Source of the DNA: Cardiobacteriaceae bacterium
GTDB taxonomy: Bacteria; Pseudomonadota; Gammaproteobacteria; Cardiobacteriales; Cardiobacteriaceae
Direction of reading: 5' to 3'
DNA: 64,000 nt
NCBI GenBank assembly: GCA_030529365.1
Contig: JAUMXB010000001.1
Span: forward strand, 1 to 64,000
Positions within the stretch are counted from its first letter, which is position 1; the number at the start of each line of letters is the position of its first letter. Both the position numbers and the translations under genes were made by a program. The notes beneath the pieces were generated by a model. It saw only the letters and a program-made list of their open reading frames with translations. It had not been told where the DNA came from and did no database searches. This document shows, piece after piece, positions 44,105 through 53,059 of this stretch.

Positions 44105-44838
44105 CAGAAATCCCCATGCAGCAGCTGGGCGCGGGTGAGCGCGGCAATCACGGCCGTATCGGCGCGCAGTATGCGCTTGCCCAGGGTGAACGGCTGCCAG
44201 CCGAGGGATACGGCCAGCGCCACTTCGCTATCGCTGAAGCCGCCTTCCGCGCCAATGGCGACGGCAAGCGGCGTTTCCTGCGCAGGCGTCCCAACCGCAG
44301 GCGATTCATGCCAGGGGCTCGCAATCCAGCGCGCTCCGCCGCAGGCTTCCATAGCCCTGGCAAACGGTTGCGGCTCGTGCAGCTGCGGCAATACCGCGCG
44401 ACCGCACTGGCAGGCTGCTGCCTGCACAATGCCTTGCCAATGCGCCATTTTCTTGACGAGCCGTTCGCCGTCGAGCGCCGCTTCCCCACGCTCGACCAGC
44501 ATGGGGCGGATTACATTCACGCCCAGTTCCACCGCCTTTTGCAGGCTGCGATCCATGGCATCGTTCTTGAGCCAGGCAAGGCAAAGGGCAAGATCCAGCG
44601 GCGACTCGCGTTCGTTCCGATGGCTTTCCCGCAAGGCAACCGTGGTGTGCTGGCGCGCCATGCTGACGATTTCCACCGCATAATCCAGCCCGTCGCCATT
44701 AAAAAGGACGAGATGATCACCCACGCGGCGGCGCAGCACCCGGGCAATATGGTGATGCCCGGCCTCGTCGAGATCAAAGGTCATTCCCTGGGGCATGTCG
44801 CCGGGCAGGGCAGGCTGGAACAGTCGAAACTCTCGCAT
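44104..44838 (-). CDS. rsmE: 16S rRNA m3U1498 methyltransferase
   Basis: From the ATG at 44838 (MREFRLFQPALPGDM) the protein has 244 residues. It is a SPOUT methyltransferase: PUA-like N-terminus, then LAWLKNDAMDRSLQKAVELGV and the deep-knot AIGAEGGFSDSEVALA, SLGWQPFTLGKRILRADTAV. It methylates U1498 of 16S rRNA. First gene of the long minus-strand operon; 53 bp separate it from the divergent xthA. Confidence 0.95.
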   Translation of the reverse strand: MREFRLFQPALPGDMPQGMTFDLDEAGHHHIARVLRRRVGDHLVLFNGDGLDYAVEIVSMARQHTTVALRESHRNERESPLDLALCLAWLKNDAMDRSLQKAVELGVNVIRPMLVERGEAALDGERLVKKMAHWQGIVQAAACQCGRAVLPQLHEPQPFARAMEACGGARWIASPWHESPAVGTPAQETPLAVAIGAEGGFSDSEVALAVSLGWQPFTLGKRILRADTAVIAALTRAQLLHGDF

Positions 44839-44891
44839 GAAAGAGGCCATCTTGAATTAGAATACCGCGCATATTTTATACGAAAGCCGCC

Positions 44892-45674
44892 ATGTCCGAG
44901 AAAATCATCACCAGCTGGAACGTCAACTCCCTCAACGTCCGCGAAGCCCATCTTGCCGATTATTTGCGCCAGTATCCCTGCGACGTGATCGGCTTGCAGG
45001 AAATCAAGCAGAGCGACGATGCCGTGCGCCGCGAACCTTACGGCGATCTTGGTTTTCACCTCGAAACCCACGGCCAGAAAACCTACAACGGCGTTGCGCT
45101 CCTTTCGCGCGAACCCATGCAGGACATTGTGCGCGGCATCCCCGGCCTCGATGACACGCAGGCGCGTGCCATTGCCGCCACCATCTGCGGCATCCGCGTC
45201 ATCAACCTTTACGTGCCCAACGGCAAGGCGGTTGGCGACGAGAAATACGCCTACAAGCTCGACTGGCTGGCACACCTCGCCAACTGGCTTGATGACGAAC
45301 TCGCGCGCCATGCCGCACTCGTCGTGATGGGCGATTTCAACATCGCACCCGAAGATATCGACGTCCACGATCCTGCCGCCTGGCAAGACAAAATCCTCTG
45401 CTCCGTACCCGAGCGCGAGGCCCTGCAACGCCTTCTCGGCCTCGGCCTGCGCGATGCCTACCGCAGCGTGCACCCCGACAGCCAGCAATTCAGCTGGTGG
45501 GACTATCGCATGAACGGCTTCCGCCGCAACCTGGGGCTGCGCATCGACCTGAACCTCGTCAGCGCAGGGCTGGATATCGTCGATGCCGGCATACATGCCG
45601 ACGTGCGCGCGTGGGAACGGCCTTCCGACCATGCGCCGGCATGGGTAGCCGTCAAAAAGGCTGATGTTTTATAA
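44892..45674 (+). CDS. xthA: Exonuclease III
   Basis: A 260-residue AP endonuclease of the ExoIII family: ITSWNVNSLNVR, GLQEIKQSD (Glu metal ligand), GVALLSREP, VMGDFNIAPEDIDVHDP (Asp/Asn), WWDYRMNGF, and the catalytic RPSDHAPAW near the end. It nicks DNA at abasic sites and chews 3' ends. It is divergent from rsmE; a tandem repeat array follows directly. Confidence 0.96.
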   Translation: MSEKIITSWNVNSLNVREAHLADYLRQYPCDVIGLQEIKQSDDAVRREPYGDLGFHLETHGQKTYNGVALLSREPMQDIVRGIPGLDDTQARAIAATICGIRVINLYVPNGKAVGDEKYAYKLDWLAHLANWLDDELARHAALVVMGDFNIAPEDIDVHDPAAWQDKILCSVPEREALQRLLGLGLRDAYRSVHPDSQQFSWWDYRMNGFRRNLGLRIDLNLVSAGLDIVDAGIHADVRAWERPSDHAPAWVAVKKADVL

Positions 45675-45691
45675 AACAGATAAAAACAGTA

Positions 45692-45760
45692 TTTTTTTAC
45701 CATCATGAAGCGCTTTGTGTGAAAAATTTTTGCACAATAAGCGCTTATTGGTGAGAAAAA
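45692..45760. repeat. AAGCGCTT palindrome, dimer (array copy 1)
   Basis: Cores at 45708-45715 and 45739-45746 (31 bp apart); left arm TTTTTTACCATCATG, middle GTGAAAAATTTTTGCACA, right arm TGGTGAGAAAAAA. Confidence 0.9.
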
Positions 45761-45784
45761 ATACCATTTGACGCAGGGGTTTTT

Positions 45785-45845
45785 GTAGGTCGGCCACTTT
45801 GTGGCCGACGGAGGTTTGATGTCGGGCACGAAGTGCCCGACCTAC
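45785..45845. repeat. GTAG-type BIME-like paired hairpin (array copy 1)
   Basis: GTAGGTCGGCCACTTTGTGG (outer head plus inner hairpin GGCCAC/GTGGCC) is followed by GGGCACGAAGTGCCC and the inverted head CCGACCTAC. The head sequences face outward. Confidence 0.85.
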
Positions 45846-45880
45846 GGTGGCGATTTTTATAATCCGAACGAAAATAGAAG

Positions 45881-45948
45881 TTTTTTTACCATAAAGAAGC
45901 GCTTTCAGTGAGGGATTTTTGCACGATAAGCGCTTCATGGTGAGAAAA
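45881..45948. repeat. AAGCGCTT palindrome, dimer (array copy 2)
   Basis: Cores at 45897-45904 and 45928-45935 (31 bp apart); left arm TTTTTTTACCATAAAG, right arm ATGGTGAGAAAA. Confidence 0.9.
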
Positions 45949-45972
45949 TTACTATTTGGCGCAAGGGCTTTT

Positions 45973-46033
45973 ACAGGTCGGCCACTTTGTGGCCGACAAG
46001 TTTTTTGATGTTGGGCACGAAGTGCCCGGCCTA
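45973..46033. repeat. GTAG-type BIME-like paired hairpin (array copy 2)
   Basis: Same layout as copy 1, with the left head changed to ACAGGTCGG and the right end CCGGCCTAC. The inner hairpins GGCCACTTTGTGGCC and GGGCACGAAGTGCCC are intact. Confidence 0.82.
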
Positions 46034-46070
46034 CAGTAGTGATCTTTATAAGACGAACAAAAATAGCTAA

Positions 46071-46136
46071 TTTTTACCATCATAAAGCGCTTTTGATGAG
46101 AAATTTTTGCACAATAAGCGCTTTATGGCGAGAAAA
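46071..46136. repeat. AAGCGCTT palindrome, dimer (array copy 3)
   Basis: Cores at 46085-46092 and 46116-46123 (31 bp apart); left arm TTTTTACCATCAT, middle GATGAGAAATTTTTGCACA, right arm TGGCGAGAAAAA. Confidence 0.9.
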
Positions 46137-46162
46137 ATACCATTTGACGCAGGATGATTTTT

Positions 46163-46221
46163 GTAGGTCGGCCACTTTGTGGCCGACAAGTTTTTTGATG
46201 TCGGGCACGAAGTGCCCAATC
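46163..46221. repeat. GTAG-type BIME-like paired hairpin (array copy 3)
   Basis: GTAGGTCGG head, GGCCACTTTGTGGCC hairpin, then GGGCACGAAGTGCCC; the right head has decayed (CAATCTGC instead of GACCTAC). Confidence 0.82.
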
Positions 46222-46489
46222 TGCGCCATTCGCTCACCGCCGCAAGGGAATCCCGATATAAAACAGGGAAGAAGAATGCGAAAGCCATGCGGCCGTTTGC
46301 CATGCCGTGACTGCATGGCTTGCGCCTACCCGACGAGTGTCTGGCAAATTTTCTCATCAGGCAGAATGATCAGGGAAGGATTTCCATAGCCGGAAGGCGG
46401 CAGCCAGCGCAAGCTCACGGAAAGGCCTTTTGCTTTTCCCGACAACCTGTTGGCGCTATGCTGTCGCCGTTTTTTCGATGGGGTTTTTC

Positions 46490-47521
46490 ATGAAACTGTT
46501 TTTTGCTCAGTGGATTAGGGGGTTTTTGCCCGGGCTTGCGCTCGCGGCGGGCATTGCCGCGCTGGCGTGGTGGCTGTCGCAACAGGGATGGATAGAGCAC
46601 ATGGGCTTCAGCATGCTGACGCTTGCCATTGTGCTCGGCATGCTGCTTGGCAATACCGTTTATCCGCGGTGGGAGAAAGCCACCACAGCGGGAATTCTTT
46701 TCAGCAAGAACCGCCTGCTGCGCCTCGGTATTATCCTCTATGGCTTTCGCCTGACCTTGCAGCAGGTGCTGGCCGTGGGGATGAACAGCATTGTGGCCGA
46801 TGCGGTGATGCTCGCCAGCACTTTCCTGCTTGCCTGCTGGCTGGGATGGCGCTGGCTGAAGATGGATCGCGAGACGGCGATGCTGATGGGCGCGGGTGCA
46901 GGCATTTGCGGGGCGGCGGCTGTGATTGCCACCGCGCCGGTGCTGCGCGCCGATAGCGATCGCGTCTCGGTGGCTGTGGCAACGGTGGTGGTTTTCGGCA
47001 CGATCGGCATTTTCCTCTATCCGCAGATGCATGCCTGGCAATGGTGGCCGTTTGCCGATAGCGCGTTTGGCGTCTATATCGGCTCCAGCGTGCATGAGGT
47101 GGCGCAGGTGGTGGCGGCCGGCAAGGCGATCAATGCGGAGGTGGCCGATATTGCCGTGACCACGAAGATGATCCGCGTGATGATGCTGGCGCCTTTTCTG
47201 CTCCTGCTGTCTTTCTGGCTCGCGCGGCGCGGCAAGGCGGACGGCGAGGCAAAGACGCTGGTGATCCCGTGGTTTGCCGTGGCATTTGTCGGCGTGGTAC
47301 TTTTCAATTCCCTGCAATGGCTGCCGCAGGGGCTGGTCAGCGCGCTGATCGGGATCGATGGCTGGCTGCTGGCGATGGCCATGGCCTCCCTGGGGCTGAC
47401 TACACGCTTTGCCGCCTTGCGCCAGGCTGGCAGCAAGCCGCTGTTGCTCGGCGCGCTGCTGATGCTGTGGCTGGTGGCAGGCGGCGGTCTGCTGCAAACC
47501 ATGATTTCAAAAATATTCTAA
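46490..47521 (+). CDS. YeiH-family putative exporter (UPF0324)
   Basis: From the ATG at 46490 (MKLFFAQWIRGFLPG) the protein has 343 residues and about ten hydrophobic helices. Family hallmarks are LAIVLGMLLGNTVYP, LLRLGIILYGFRLTLQQV, GAGAGICGAAAVIATAPV and GVYIGSSVHEVAQVVAAG. Members are predicted inner-membrane exporters (some called sulfate exporters), with the substrate unproven. The 20 codons before the chosen start are unsupported. An AAGCGCTT dimer follows the stop. Confidence 0.88.
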   Translation: MKLFFAQWIRGFLPGLALAAGIAALAWWLSQQGWIEHMGFSMLTLAIVLGMLLGNTVYPRWEKATTAGILFSKNRLLRLGIILYGFRLTLQQVLAVGMNSIVADAVMLASTFLLACWLGWRWLKMDRETAMLMGAGAGICGAAAVIATAPVLRADSDRVSVAVATVVVFGTIGIFLYPQMHAWQWWPFADSAFGVYIGSSVHEVAQVVAAGKAINAEVADIAVTTKMIRVMMLAPFLLLLSFWLARRGKADGEAKTLVIPWFAVAFVGVVLFNSLQWLPQGLVSALIGIDGWLLAMAMASLGLTTRFAALRQAGSKPLLLGALLMLWLVAGGGLLQTMISKIF

Positions 47522-47531
47522 AAATAGTGAT

Positions 47532-47599
47532 TTTTTACCATTAATAAGCGCTTATTGTGGAAAATTTTCTCACTATAAGCGCTTAATGATGAGAAAAAA
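47532..47599. repeat. AAGCGCTT palindrome, dimer
   Basis: Cores at 47547-47554 and 47578-47585 (31 bp apart). Left arm TTTTTTACCATTAAT with AAAAATAGTG outside; middle GTGGAAAATTTTCTCAC; right arm TGATGAGAAAAAA. The two 34-35-bp halves are ~80% reverse-complementary. Confidence 0.92.
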
Positions 47600-47623
47600 T
47601 CTCACAACCCAAAGGGGATCACG

Positions 47624-48256
47624 ATGCAGGCATTTCTTTCCGGTTTCATGCTGTCGGCAGCGCTGATTATCGCCATTGGCGCGCAGAATGCGTTCGTTCT
47701 GAAGCAGGGCTTGCGCCGCGAACATGTGGGGCTGGTGGTGGCGCTTTGCGTGTTGTGCGATGCGGTATTGATCGCCTGCGGCGTGTTCGGTCTGGCCGCG
47801 CTTCTCGATGGCAAGCCGCGCGCAACTGCCTTGCTGGCGCTGGCGGGCGGCATTTTTCTGCTGGTTTATGCCGCGCGCAGCGCGCGTTCGGCGTGGCGCG
47901 GCGACAGCCAGCTCGGCGTGAGCGAAGCGGGTAGTGCGCGTCATGCCGCGTGGCCGGTAGCGCTGACCACTCTGGCGCTGACCTTGCTCAATCCGCATGT
48001 GTATATCGATACGGTGATGCTGATCGGTGGCGCTGCGGCGCCGCTCCCGCAGCAGGGAAAATGGCATTTCTGGCTGGGCGCGGCCACTGCTTCGGCGCTG
48101 TGGTTCGCGAGCCTCGGCTACGGCGTGCGCTTTTTGCTGCCGCTTTTCCGGCGGCGGCGCACCTGGCAGTTGCTGGATGGCGCCATTGCCCTGATGATGC
48201 TGTATTTGTCAGCAGGATTGCTGAAGGATGCGTGGGTGCTGCTGGCAGGCAAATAG
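47624..48256 (+). CDS. argO: LysE/ArgO-family amino acid exporter
   Basis: A 210-residue protein with about six TM helices. Opening SGFMLSAALIIAIGAQNAFVLKQG and middle LTLLNPHVYIDTVMLIGG are the LysE/ArgO signature, closest in pattern to E. coli ArgO (arginine/canavanine export). It has a strong AAAGGGGATC ribosome site. It stands alone between yeiH-like and acnB; no ArgP/LysG regulator is adjacent. Confidence 0.85.
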   Translation: MQAFLSGFMLSAALIIAIGAQNAFVLKQGLRREHVGLVVALCVLCDAVLIACGVFGLAALLDGKPRATALLALAGGIFLLVYAARSARSAWRGDSQLGVSEAGSARHAAWPVALTTLALTLLNPHVYIDTVMLIGGAAAPLPQQGKWHFWLGAATASALWFASLGYGVRFLLPLFRRRRTWQLLDGAIALMMLYLSAGLLKDAWVLLAGK

Positions 48257-48375
48257 GGAATGTTTGCAACGGTTTATATTCTGTGCATTTTATTTTATGA
48301 TGGCGCGCTGTCGCGCCAGCCGTGCGCGACTGAATAAAGACAATAATTTCCTAATCTTATGAGTGAGGACCTGAT

Positions 48376-50958
48376 ATGTTGGACGCCTATCGTCAAGCCG
48401 CCGCCGAACGCGAAGCGCTCGGTATTCCCGCTTTGCCGCTCACGGCCGAGCAAACCGCCGATCTGGTGGAACTTCTGAAAAATCCGCCGGCGGGCGAGGG
48501 CGAATTTCTGGTCGATCTGCTGGCAAACCGCATTCCGCCAGGCGTGGACGACGCTTCCAAGGTGAAAGCCTCTTTCCTGGCTGCCGTGGCCGAAGGCAGC
48601 GTGCAAAGTCCGCTGGTGTCGCCGGAATATGCCACGGAGCTTCTCGGCACCATGCTCGGCGGCTACAACATCCATCCGCTGGTGGAACTGCTTGATGACG
48701 GGCGCCTCGCGCCAGTCGCCGCCAAGGGACTCAAGCACACTCTCCTCATGTTCGACGCTTTCCATGATGTCGAGGAAAAAGCGAAAAACGGCAATGTGCA
48801 TGCGCAGGAAGTGCTGCAATCATGGGCGGATGCCGAATGGTTCACCAGCAAGCCTAAAGTGCCGGAAAAAATCACCATCACCGTGTTCAAGGTCGATGGC
48901 GAAACCAATACTGACGATCTCTCGCCCGCGCCGGATGCGTGGAGCCGCCCCGATATTCCCCTGCACGCGCTTGCCATGCTGAAAAACCCGCGCGACGGCA
49001 TCACGCCGGACAAGCCGGGCGAAGTCGGCCCGATCAAGCTTTTGCAGGAACTGAAAGCCAAAGGGAATCTGGTAGCCTATGTGGGCGATGTGGTCGGCAC
49101 CGGCTCATCGCGCAAATCCGCAACCAACTCCGTGATCTGGCATACCGGCGAAGACATTCCCTTCGTGCCCAACAAGCGCTTTGGCGGCGTGTGCCTCGGC
49201 GGCAAGATTGCGCCAATCTTCTTCAATACCCAGGAAGATTCCGGCGCGCTGCCGATCGAAGTCGATGTCTCGCAACTGAAAATGGGCGATGTCGTCGATA
49301 TTTACCCGTATGAGGGCAAGATCGTCAAAGATGGCGCAACCGTTGCCGAATTCGAACTCAAATCGCAAGTGCTGCTCGATGAAGTGCAGGCCGGTGGTCG
49401 CATCAACCTCATCATCGGCCGCGGCCTGACGGCCAAGGCGCGCGATGCGCTGGGCCTGCCGCCGTCCGACGTTTTCCGCCTGCCGCAAGCGCCTGCCGAA
49501 AGCTCCGCCGGCTTCTCGCTCGCGCAGAAAATGGTCGGCCGCGCCTGCGGCTTGCCCGAAGGGCAGGGCGTGCGTCCCGGTACCTACTGCGAACCGCGCA
49601 TGACGACAGTCGGCAGCCAGGACACTACCGGCCCGATGACGCGCGATGAATTGAAAGATTTGGCCTGCCTCGGCTTCTCTGCCGACATGGTGATGCAGTC
49701 CTTCTGCCATACTGCCGCTTATCCAAAGCCGGTGGACGTGAAAACGCACAAGGAACTGCCGGAGTTCATTTCCACGCGCGGCGGCGTCTCCCTGCGCCCG
49801 GGCGATGGCGTCATCCACTCGTGGCTGAACCGCCTGCTCCTGCCCGATACCGTCGGCACCGGCGGCGACTCGCATACCCGTTTCCCCATCGGCATTTCCT
49901 TCCCGGCAGGTTCCGGCCTCGTGGCCTTTGCCGCCGCGACCGGCGTGATGCCGCTCGACATGCCGGAATCCGTGCTCGTGCGCTTCTCCGGCGAATTGCA
50001 GCCGGGCGTGACCCTGCGCGATCTGGTCAACGCCATTCCGCTCTATGCCATCAAGCAAGGGCTGCTCACCGTTGCCAAGGCGGGCAAGAAGAACATCTTC
50101 TCCGGCCGCATCCTTGAAATCGAAGGGCTTCCTGATCTCAAGGTGGAACAGGCCTTTGAAATCACGGATGCTTCCGCCGAGCGCTCTGCTGCCGGCTGCA
50201 CGGTAAAACTCAACAAAGAGCCAATTATCGAATACATGAAGTCCAACGTCGTCCTCATGAAAAACATGATTGCCGACGGCTATCAGGATGCGCGCACCCT
50301 GGAGCGCCGCATCAAGGCGATGGAAGCCTGGCTGGCCAACCCGCAATTGCTGGAGGCCGATGCCGACGCCGAATACGCCGCCATCATCGACATCAACATG
50401 AGCGACATCAAGGAGCCTATCGTCGCCTGCCCGAACGATCCCGACGACGTGAAATACATGAGCGAAGTCTCCGGCACCAAGATCGACGAAGTCTTCATCG
50501 GCTCGTGCATGACCAACATCGGCCACTTCCGCGCCGCGTCCAAACTGCTCGAGGGCAAGACCGACATTCCGGTGCGCCTCTGGGTAGCGCCGCCGACCAA
50601 GATGGACGCCAAGCAGCTCTCCGACGAAGGCCACTACGGCGTACTGGGGCGCAGCGGCGCACGCATGGAAATGCCGGGCTGTTCGCTGTGCATGGGCAAC
50701 CAGGCGCAAGTGCGCGAAGGCGCGACCGTCATGTCCACCTCGACGCGCAACTTCCCCAACCGCCTCGGCAAAAACTCCAACGTTTTCCTCGGGTCTGCCG
50801 AGCTCGCTGCCATTTGCTCGAAACTTGGCCATATCCCGACCGTGGAGGAATACAACGCCAACATCGCCATCATCAACAAGCATGGCACCACGATTTACCG
50901 CTACATGAACTTCGATCAGATCGAACAGTACGCGAAAACCGCGGAAAGCGTAGGCTGA
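48376..50958 (+). CDS. acnB: Aconitate hydratase B
   Basis: An 860-residue AcnB: N-terminal HEAT-like domain ([18 protein letters not shown]), then the swivel domain ([25 protein letters not shown]), then the Fe-S domains with cysteines in [12 protein letters not shown] and [14 protein letters not shown]. It interconverts citrate and isocitrate in the TCA cycle and in apo form can bind mRNA. A GAGGAC ribosome site lies 8 bp before the ATG. It is monocistronic, with a strong terminator after the stop. The long opposite-strand frame is a shadow. Confidence 0.97.
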   Translation: MLDAYRQAAAEREALGIPALPLTAEQTADLVELLKNPPAGEGEFLVDLLANRIPPGVDDASKVKASFLAAVAEGSVQSPLVSPEYATELLGTMLGGYNIHPLVELLDDGRLAPVAAKGLKHTLLMFDAFHDVEEKAKNGNVHAQEVLQSWADAEWFTSKPKVPEKITITVFKVDGETNTDDLSPAPDAWSRPDIPLHALAMLKNPRDGITPDKPGEVGPIKLLQELKAKGNLVAYVGDVVGTGSSRKSATNSVIWHTGEDIPFVPNKRFGGVCLGGKIAPIFFNTQEDSGALPIEVDVSQLKMGDVVDIYPYEGKIVKDGATVAEFELKSQVLLDEVQAGGRINLIIGRGLTAKARDALGLPPSDVFRLPQAPAESSAGFSLAQKMVGRACGLPEGQGVRPGTYCEPRMTTVGSQDTTGPMTRDELKDLACLGFSADMVMQSFCHTAAYPKPVDVKTHKELPEFISTRGGVSLRPGDGVIHSWLNRLLLPDTVGTGGDSHTRFPIGISFPAGSGLVAFAAATGVMPLDMPESVLVRFSGELQPGVTLRDLVNAIPLYAIKQGLLTVAKAGKKNIFSGRILEIEGLPDLKVEQAFEITDASAERSAAGCTVKLNKEPIIEYMKSNVVLMKNMIADGYQDARTLERRIKAMEAWLANPQLLEADADAEYAAIIDINMSDIKEPIVACPNDPDDVKYMSEVSGTKIDEVFIGSCMTNIGHFRAASKLLEGKTDIPVRLWVAPPTKMDAKQLSDEGHYGVLGRSGARMEMPGCSLCMGNQAQVREGATVMSTSTRNFPNRLGKNSNVFLGSAELAAICSKLGHIPTVEEYNANIAIINKHGTTIYRYMNFDQIEQYAKTAESVG

Positions 50959-50975
50959 GGCCTTTGCCTTTCCAG

Positions 50976-51005
50976 CAAAAAACCGCCGGCAACGGCGGTT
51001 TTTTT
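50976..51005 (+). terminator. acnB rho-independent terminator
   Basis: AACCGCCG, GCAA-type loop, CGGCGGTT and a T-run, 20 bp after the acnB stop. The A-run on the left could also end minus-strand transcripts. Confidence 0.92.
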
Positions 51006-51035
51006 GTGCATGACGCTTGTTGATGTTAATGGTAA

Positions 51036-51104
51036 AAAACTACCACAACAGGCGCTTTATATGGTAATTTTTTATCACGATAAGCGCTTAATTGTGGTAA
51101 AAAA
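51036..51104. repeat. AAGCGCTT palindrome, dimer (first core mutated)
   Basis: The second core is perfect at 51082-51089; the first reads AGGCGCTT at 51050-51057 (32 bp apart). Right arm TGTGGTAAAAAA, then CACTATATTTT toward the osmC stop. Confidence 0.85.
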
Positions 51105-51130
51105 TCACTATATTTTGTGTTTTTATGAAA

Positions 51131-51535
51131 TTACTCTGCCAGATAACGGAAAATCAGCGTCTGCTTCACGTCCGGCGACAGGCTTTTGGCAATCGGGCAG
51201 GCATGAGCGGCTGCTTCCAGCAGGGTGCGGGTTTTGGCGTCATGCGCGTGGGCAAAGTGGAATTCGATGCGCACTTCATCCACGCGGCGCGGGTCGGCAA
51301 TCATGGTTTTCTCGATATCGGCATGCACGGCCAGTTCGATGCCCATGCTTTCCGCTTTTTTGCCCATCATGGTGCAGGCGCAGGCGGCAAGGGATGTGGC
51401 GAGCAGGTCGGTGGGCGAAAAGCGTTCGCCCTTGCCGCCGTTATCGACTGGCGCATTGGTTTCTATCACAGCGCCGCTCTGGTGCGTGGCGCGGGTGCTC
51501 AAATCGCCTTCGTAGCGGATATGCATGCGGGTCAT
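51131..51535 (-). CDS. OsmC-family peroxiredoxin-like protein
   Basis: A 134-residue protein with the two OsmC cysteines: Cys in SLAACACTMMGKKAES and Cys in AAHACPIAKSLS. Opening TRMHIRYEGDLSTRATH. OsmC/Ohr proteins reduce organic hydroperoxides using these thiols; this one is of the shorter YhfA-like type. No regulator is adjacent. It may form a minus-strand pair with ygfB (39 bp upstream). Confidence 0.9.
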   Translation of the reverse strand: MTRMHIRYEGDLSTRATHQSGAVIETNAPVDNGGKGERFSPTDLLATSLAACACTMMGKKAESMGIELAVHADIEKTMIADPRRVDEVRIEFHFAHAHDAKTRTLLEAAAHACPIAKSLSPDVKQTLIFRYLAE

Positions 51536-51573
51536 GTGGTTCTCCGGTTGTGGATGGTGAAAAGGGTTTTGGC

Positions 51574-52092
51574 TCAGTGTGTTGGGGCGTTTTCCGGGCG
51601 GGTGCGACTGGCGGCATACAGCAGCAGAGCGCCCATGCGGCAGTGTTCTTCGAGGTCGGTGAGTTCGGCCTGGTTGTCCTCGCTGTCGTCGATATCGGTA
51701 TCGAGCTGGCTGATGGCCTTGAGATCGTTCACGAAATCCTGCGCTTCTTCATCGAGAGGCAGGGAAAAGGTGCGCTGGCAGTAGTTGGTGGCGAGCAGGA
51801 AGCCCTGCACCCATTGCACGAGCGCTTCGGCGCGTTTGGCGTTGTCGGCGCTCTCCGGCAGCAGCAATTGATAGGCGAGTTCCTCGCCGGAAAGCGCTTC
51901 ATCAAGCTGGCGGCAAAAAGCGCCCAGCCAGTTGCCGTGGGCAGCCTGGTCGCCGAGCAGGGCCGTGGCGGCGTCGGCATGATTGAAGGCGACGAGTGCG
52001 CTCAGGATGCCGTGCGCTTCGCTCGCGCCAAACCACCATTCGTGTTGGTCAATCAGGTTTTGCAGGGAAGAATGGTCGGAGATGGAATTCAT
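51574..52092 (-). CDS. ygfB: YgfB/UPF0149 family protein
   Basis: A 172-residue protein with the UPF0149 pattern: SEAHGILSALVAF, NWLGAFCRQLDE, VQWVQGFLLATNYC and the acidic end QLDTDIDDSEDN. Function is poorly known; in Pseudomonas it affects antibiotic tolerance. It is divergent from the coiled-coil/zapA pair, the arrangement seen in many gammaproteobacteria. Confidence 0.9.
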   Translation of the reverse strand: MNSISDHSSLQNLIDQHEWWFGASEAHGILSALVAFNHADAATALLGDQAAHGNWLGAFCRQLDEALSGEELAYQLLLPESADNAKRAEALVQWVQGFLLATNYCQRTFSLPLDEEAQDFVNDLKAISQLDTDIDDSEDNQAELTDLEEHCRMGALLLYAASRTRPENAPTH

Positions 52093-52168
52093 GTTTCGGC
52101 TTGTTTGGCAAAAATGCTAGTATAGCTGCCGTTCGTGGCGGGTGTTCGCCATTTTGTAGCTTGAAGGA

Positions 52169-52597
52169 ATGCAAATGCCTCTGGATGAACGATTACATAT
52201 TGATGAGCTGAAGCGCGTCGAAAGGCAGGCCAATGCCCTGCTCAAACTCTGGCGTCGCCTCAACCGCGATCATGCGCTCTTGAGCGAGAAATTTGCCAAG
52301 CTGGAAGCGGCGTATGTGGATGACCAAAGCACTCATGCCGCGCAGCTCGGGCAGCTTCGCGCCGAACACGCCCGCGCGCTGGAAAATGGCGAGCGCCAGT
52401 GGCAGGAAAAAATGCAGTGGCTGGAAAACCAGCACGCCGCCACCAGCAGCGCCATGGCAAGAGAGCATGACGAGAAGGTGATGGCGCTGGAGACGGCGCA
52501 CCGCGAGGAAATCGGCGCCCTGGAAAAACACATTGCCCAACTGGAGCGGCAACTGGGCATTTTGGTAGCACGGGTTCGTGGGGTAGGCGATGAGTAA
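52169..52597 (+). CDS. Coiled-coil protein upstream of zapA
   Basis: A 142-residue, nearly all-coiled-coil protein (RLHIDELKRVERQANALLKLW, then Glu/Gln/Leu heptads to LERQLGILVARV). In Pseudomonas and relatives a shorter, ~70-residue coiled-coil gene (TIGR02449-like) occupies this place; the N-terminal 40 residues fit that type but this one is twice as long. It overlaps zapA by 8 bp, suggesting a cell-division role (inferred from context). Confidence 0.75.
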   Translation: MQMPLDERLHIDELKRVERQANALLKLWRRLNRDHALLSEKFAKLEAAYVDDQSTHAAQLGQLRAEHARALENGERQWQEKMQWLENQHAATSSAMAREHDEKVMALETAHREEIGALEKHIAQLERQLGILVARVRGVGDE

Positions 52598-52907
52598 CAA
52601 ACAGAAAATCCGCGTGGAATTGCAGATTCTCGGCAATTCCTATTCCTTGATGTGCGATCCCCATGCGCGCAATCTCTTTTTGGAAGCGGCCGAGCAGTTC
52701 AACCGGCAGCTCTCGGAATTGCGCGCCGCCAATTCGAAATTGTCGCTGGAGCGGCTGCTGATCATGGGCGGTTTGCAAATGGCGTTTGACTTGCTGCAAG
52801 AGCGGCAGACGCTGGCCAAGGAAGTGGCAATGGTCAATCAGGTCAGCGAGCGCTTGTCGGGCGCATTGAATACCGCGCTGGAAGAAGCGGGCGAGAACGT
52901 CAGCTGA
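52590..52907 (+). CDS. zapA: Cell division protein ZapA
   Basis: A 105-residue protein: VELQILGNSYSLMCDPHARNLFLEAAEQFNRQL is the ZapA globular head and the remainder is the coiled-coil dimerisation helix. It bundles FtsZ filaments at midcell. It overlaps the preceding coiled-coil gene. I looked for a 6S RNA downstream, as in other gammaproteobacteria, and see none. Confidence 0.92.
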   Translation: MSNKQKIRVELQILGNSYSLMCDPHARNLFLEAAEQFNRQLSELRAANSKLSLERLLIMGGLQMAFDLLQERQTLAKEVAMVNQVSERLSGALNTALEEAGENVS

Positions 52908-52947
52908 TCAGGCAATGCCCGTCTGCGGGAATTGCTGTTTCACATCG

Positions 52948-53019
52948 TTTTTTATCATTCACAAAAGCGCTTGTTATGGTAGTTTTTTACCGCAACAAGC
53001 GCTTGTCCGTGATAAAAAA
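52948..53019. repeat. AAGCGCTT palindrome, dimer
   Basis: Cores at 52965-52972 and 52997-53004 (32 bp apart). Left arm TTTTTTATCATTCACA, middle TGGTAGTTTTTTACCGCAAC, right arm GTGATAAAAAA, then CCACTATTTTT. Confidence 0.88.
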
Positions 53020-53059
53020 CCACTATTTTTATCCAATTATTGATAAAGATTCTTGCCGC

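Larger units (their letters stand above)
45680..46230. repeat. Three tandem copies of a ~188-bp composite repeat
   Basis: Each copy holds an AAAATAG-type flank, an AAGCGCTT dimer, a short spacer (ACCATTTGACGCAGG in copies 1 and 3), a GTAG-type paired hairpin and a linker TTTATAANNCGAAC. Equivalent first cores are at 45708, 45897 and 46085, i.e. periods of 189 and 188 bp. Copies differ by scattered substitutions, so the duplication is not brand new. Confidence 0.93.
45675..46489. other. Intergenic region with triple 188-bp repeat
   Basis: About 815 bp without a gene. From ~45680 to ~46230 it is three copies of a composite unit (see repeats). 46230-46489 has no element that I recognise; short frames there look like noise. 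Confidence 0.7.

Noticed and set aside
49105..50883. A 592-codon open frame opposite acnB
   Set aside because: Composition is His/Arg/Ala-rich antisense; acnB motifs are complete on the other strand.
52908..53040. 6S RNA downstream of zapA
   Set aside because: No long hairpin with the central open bubble can be drawn; the region is mostly an AAGCGCTT dimer.
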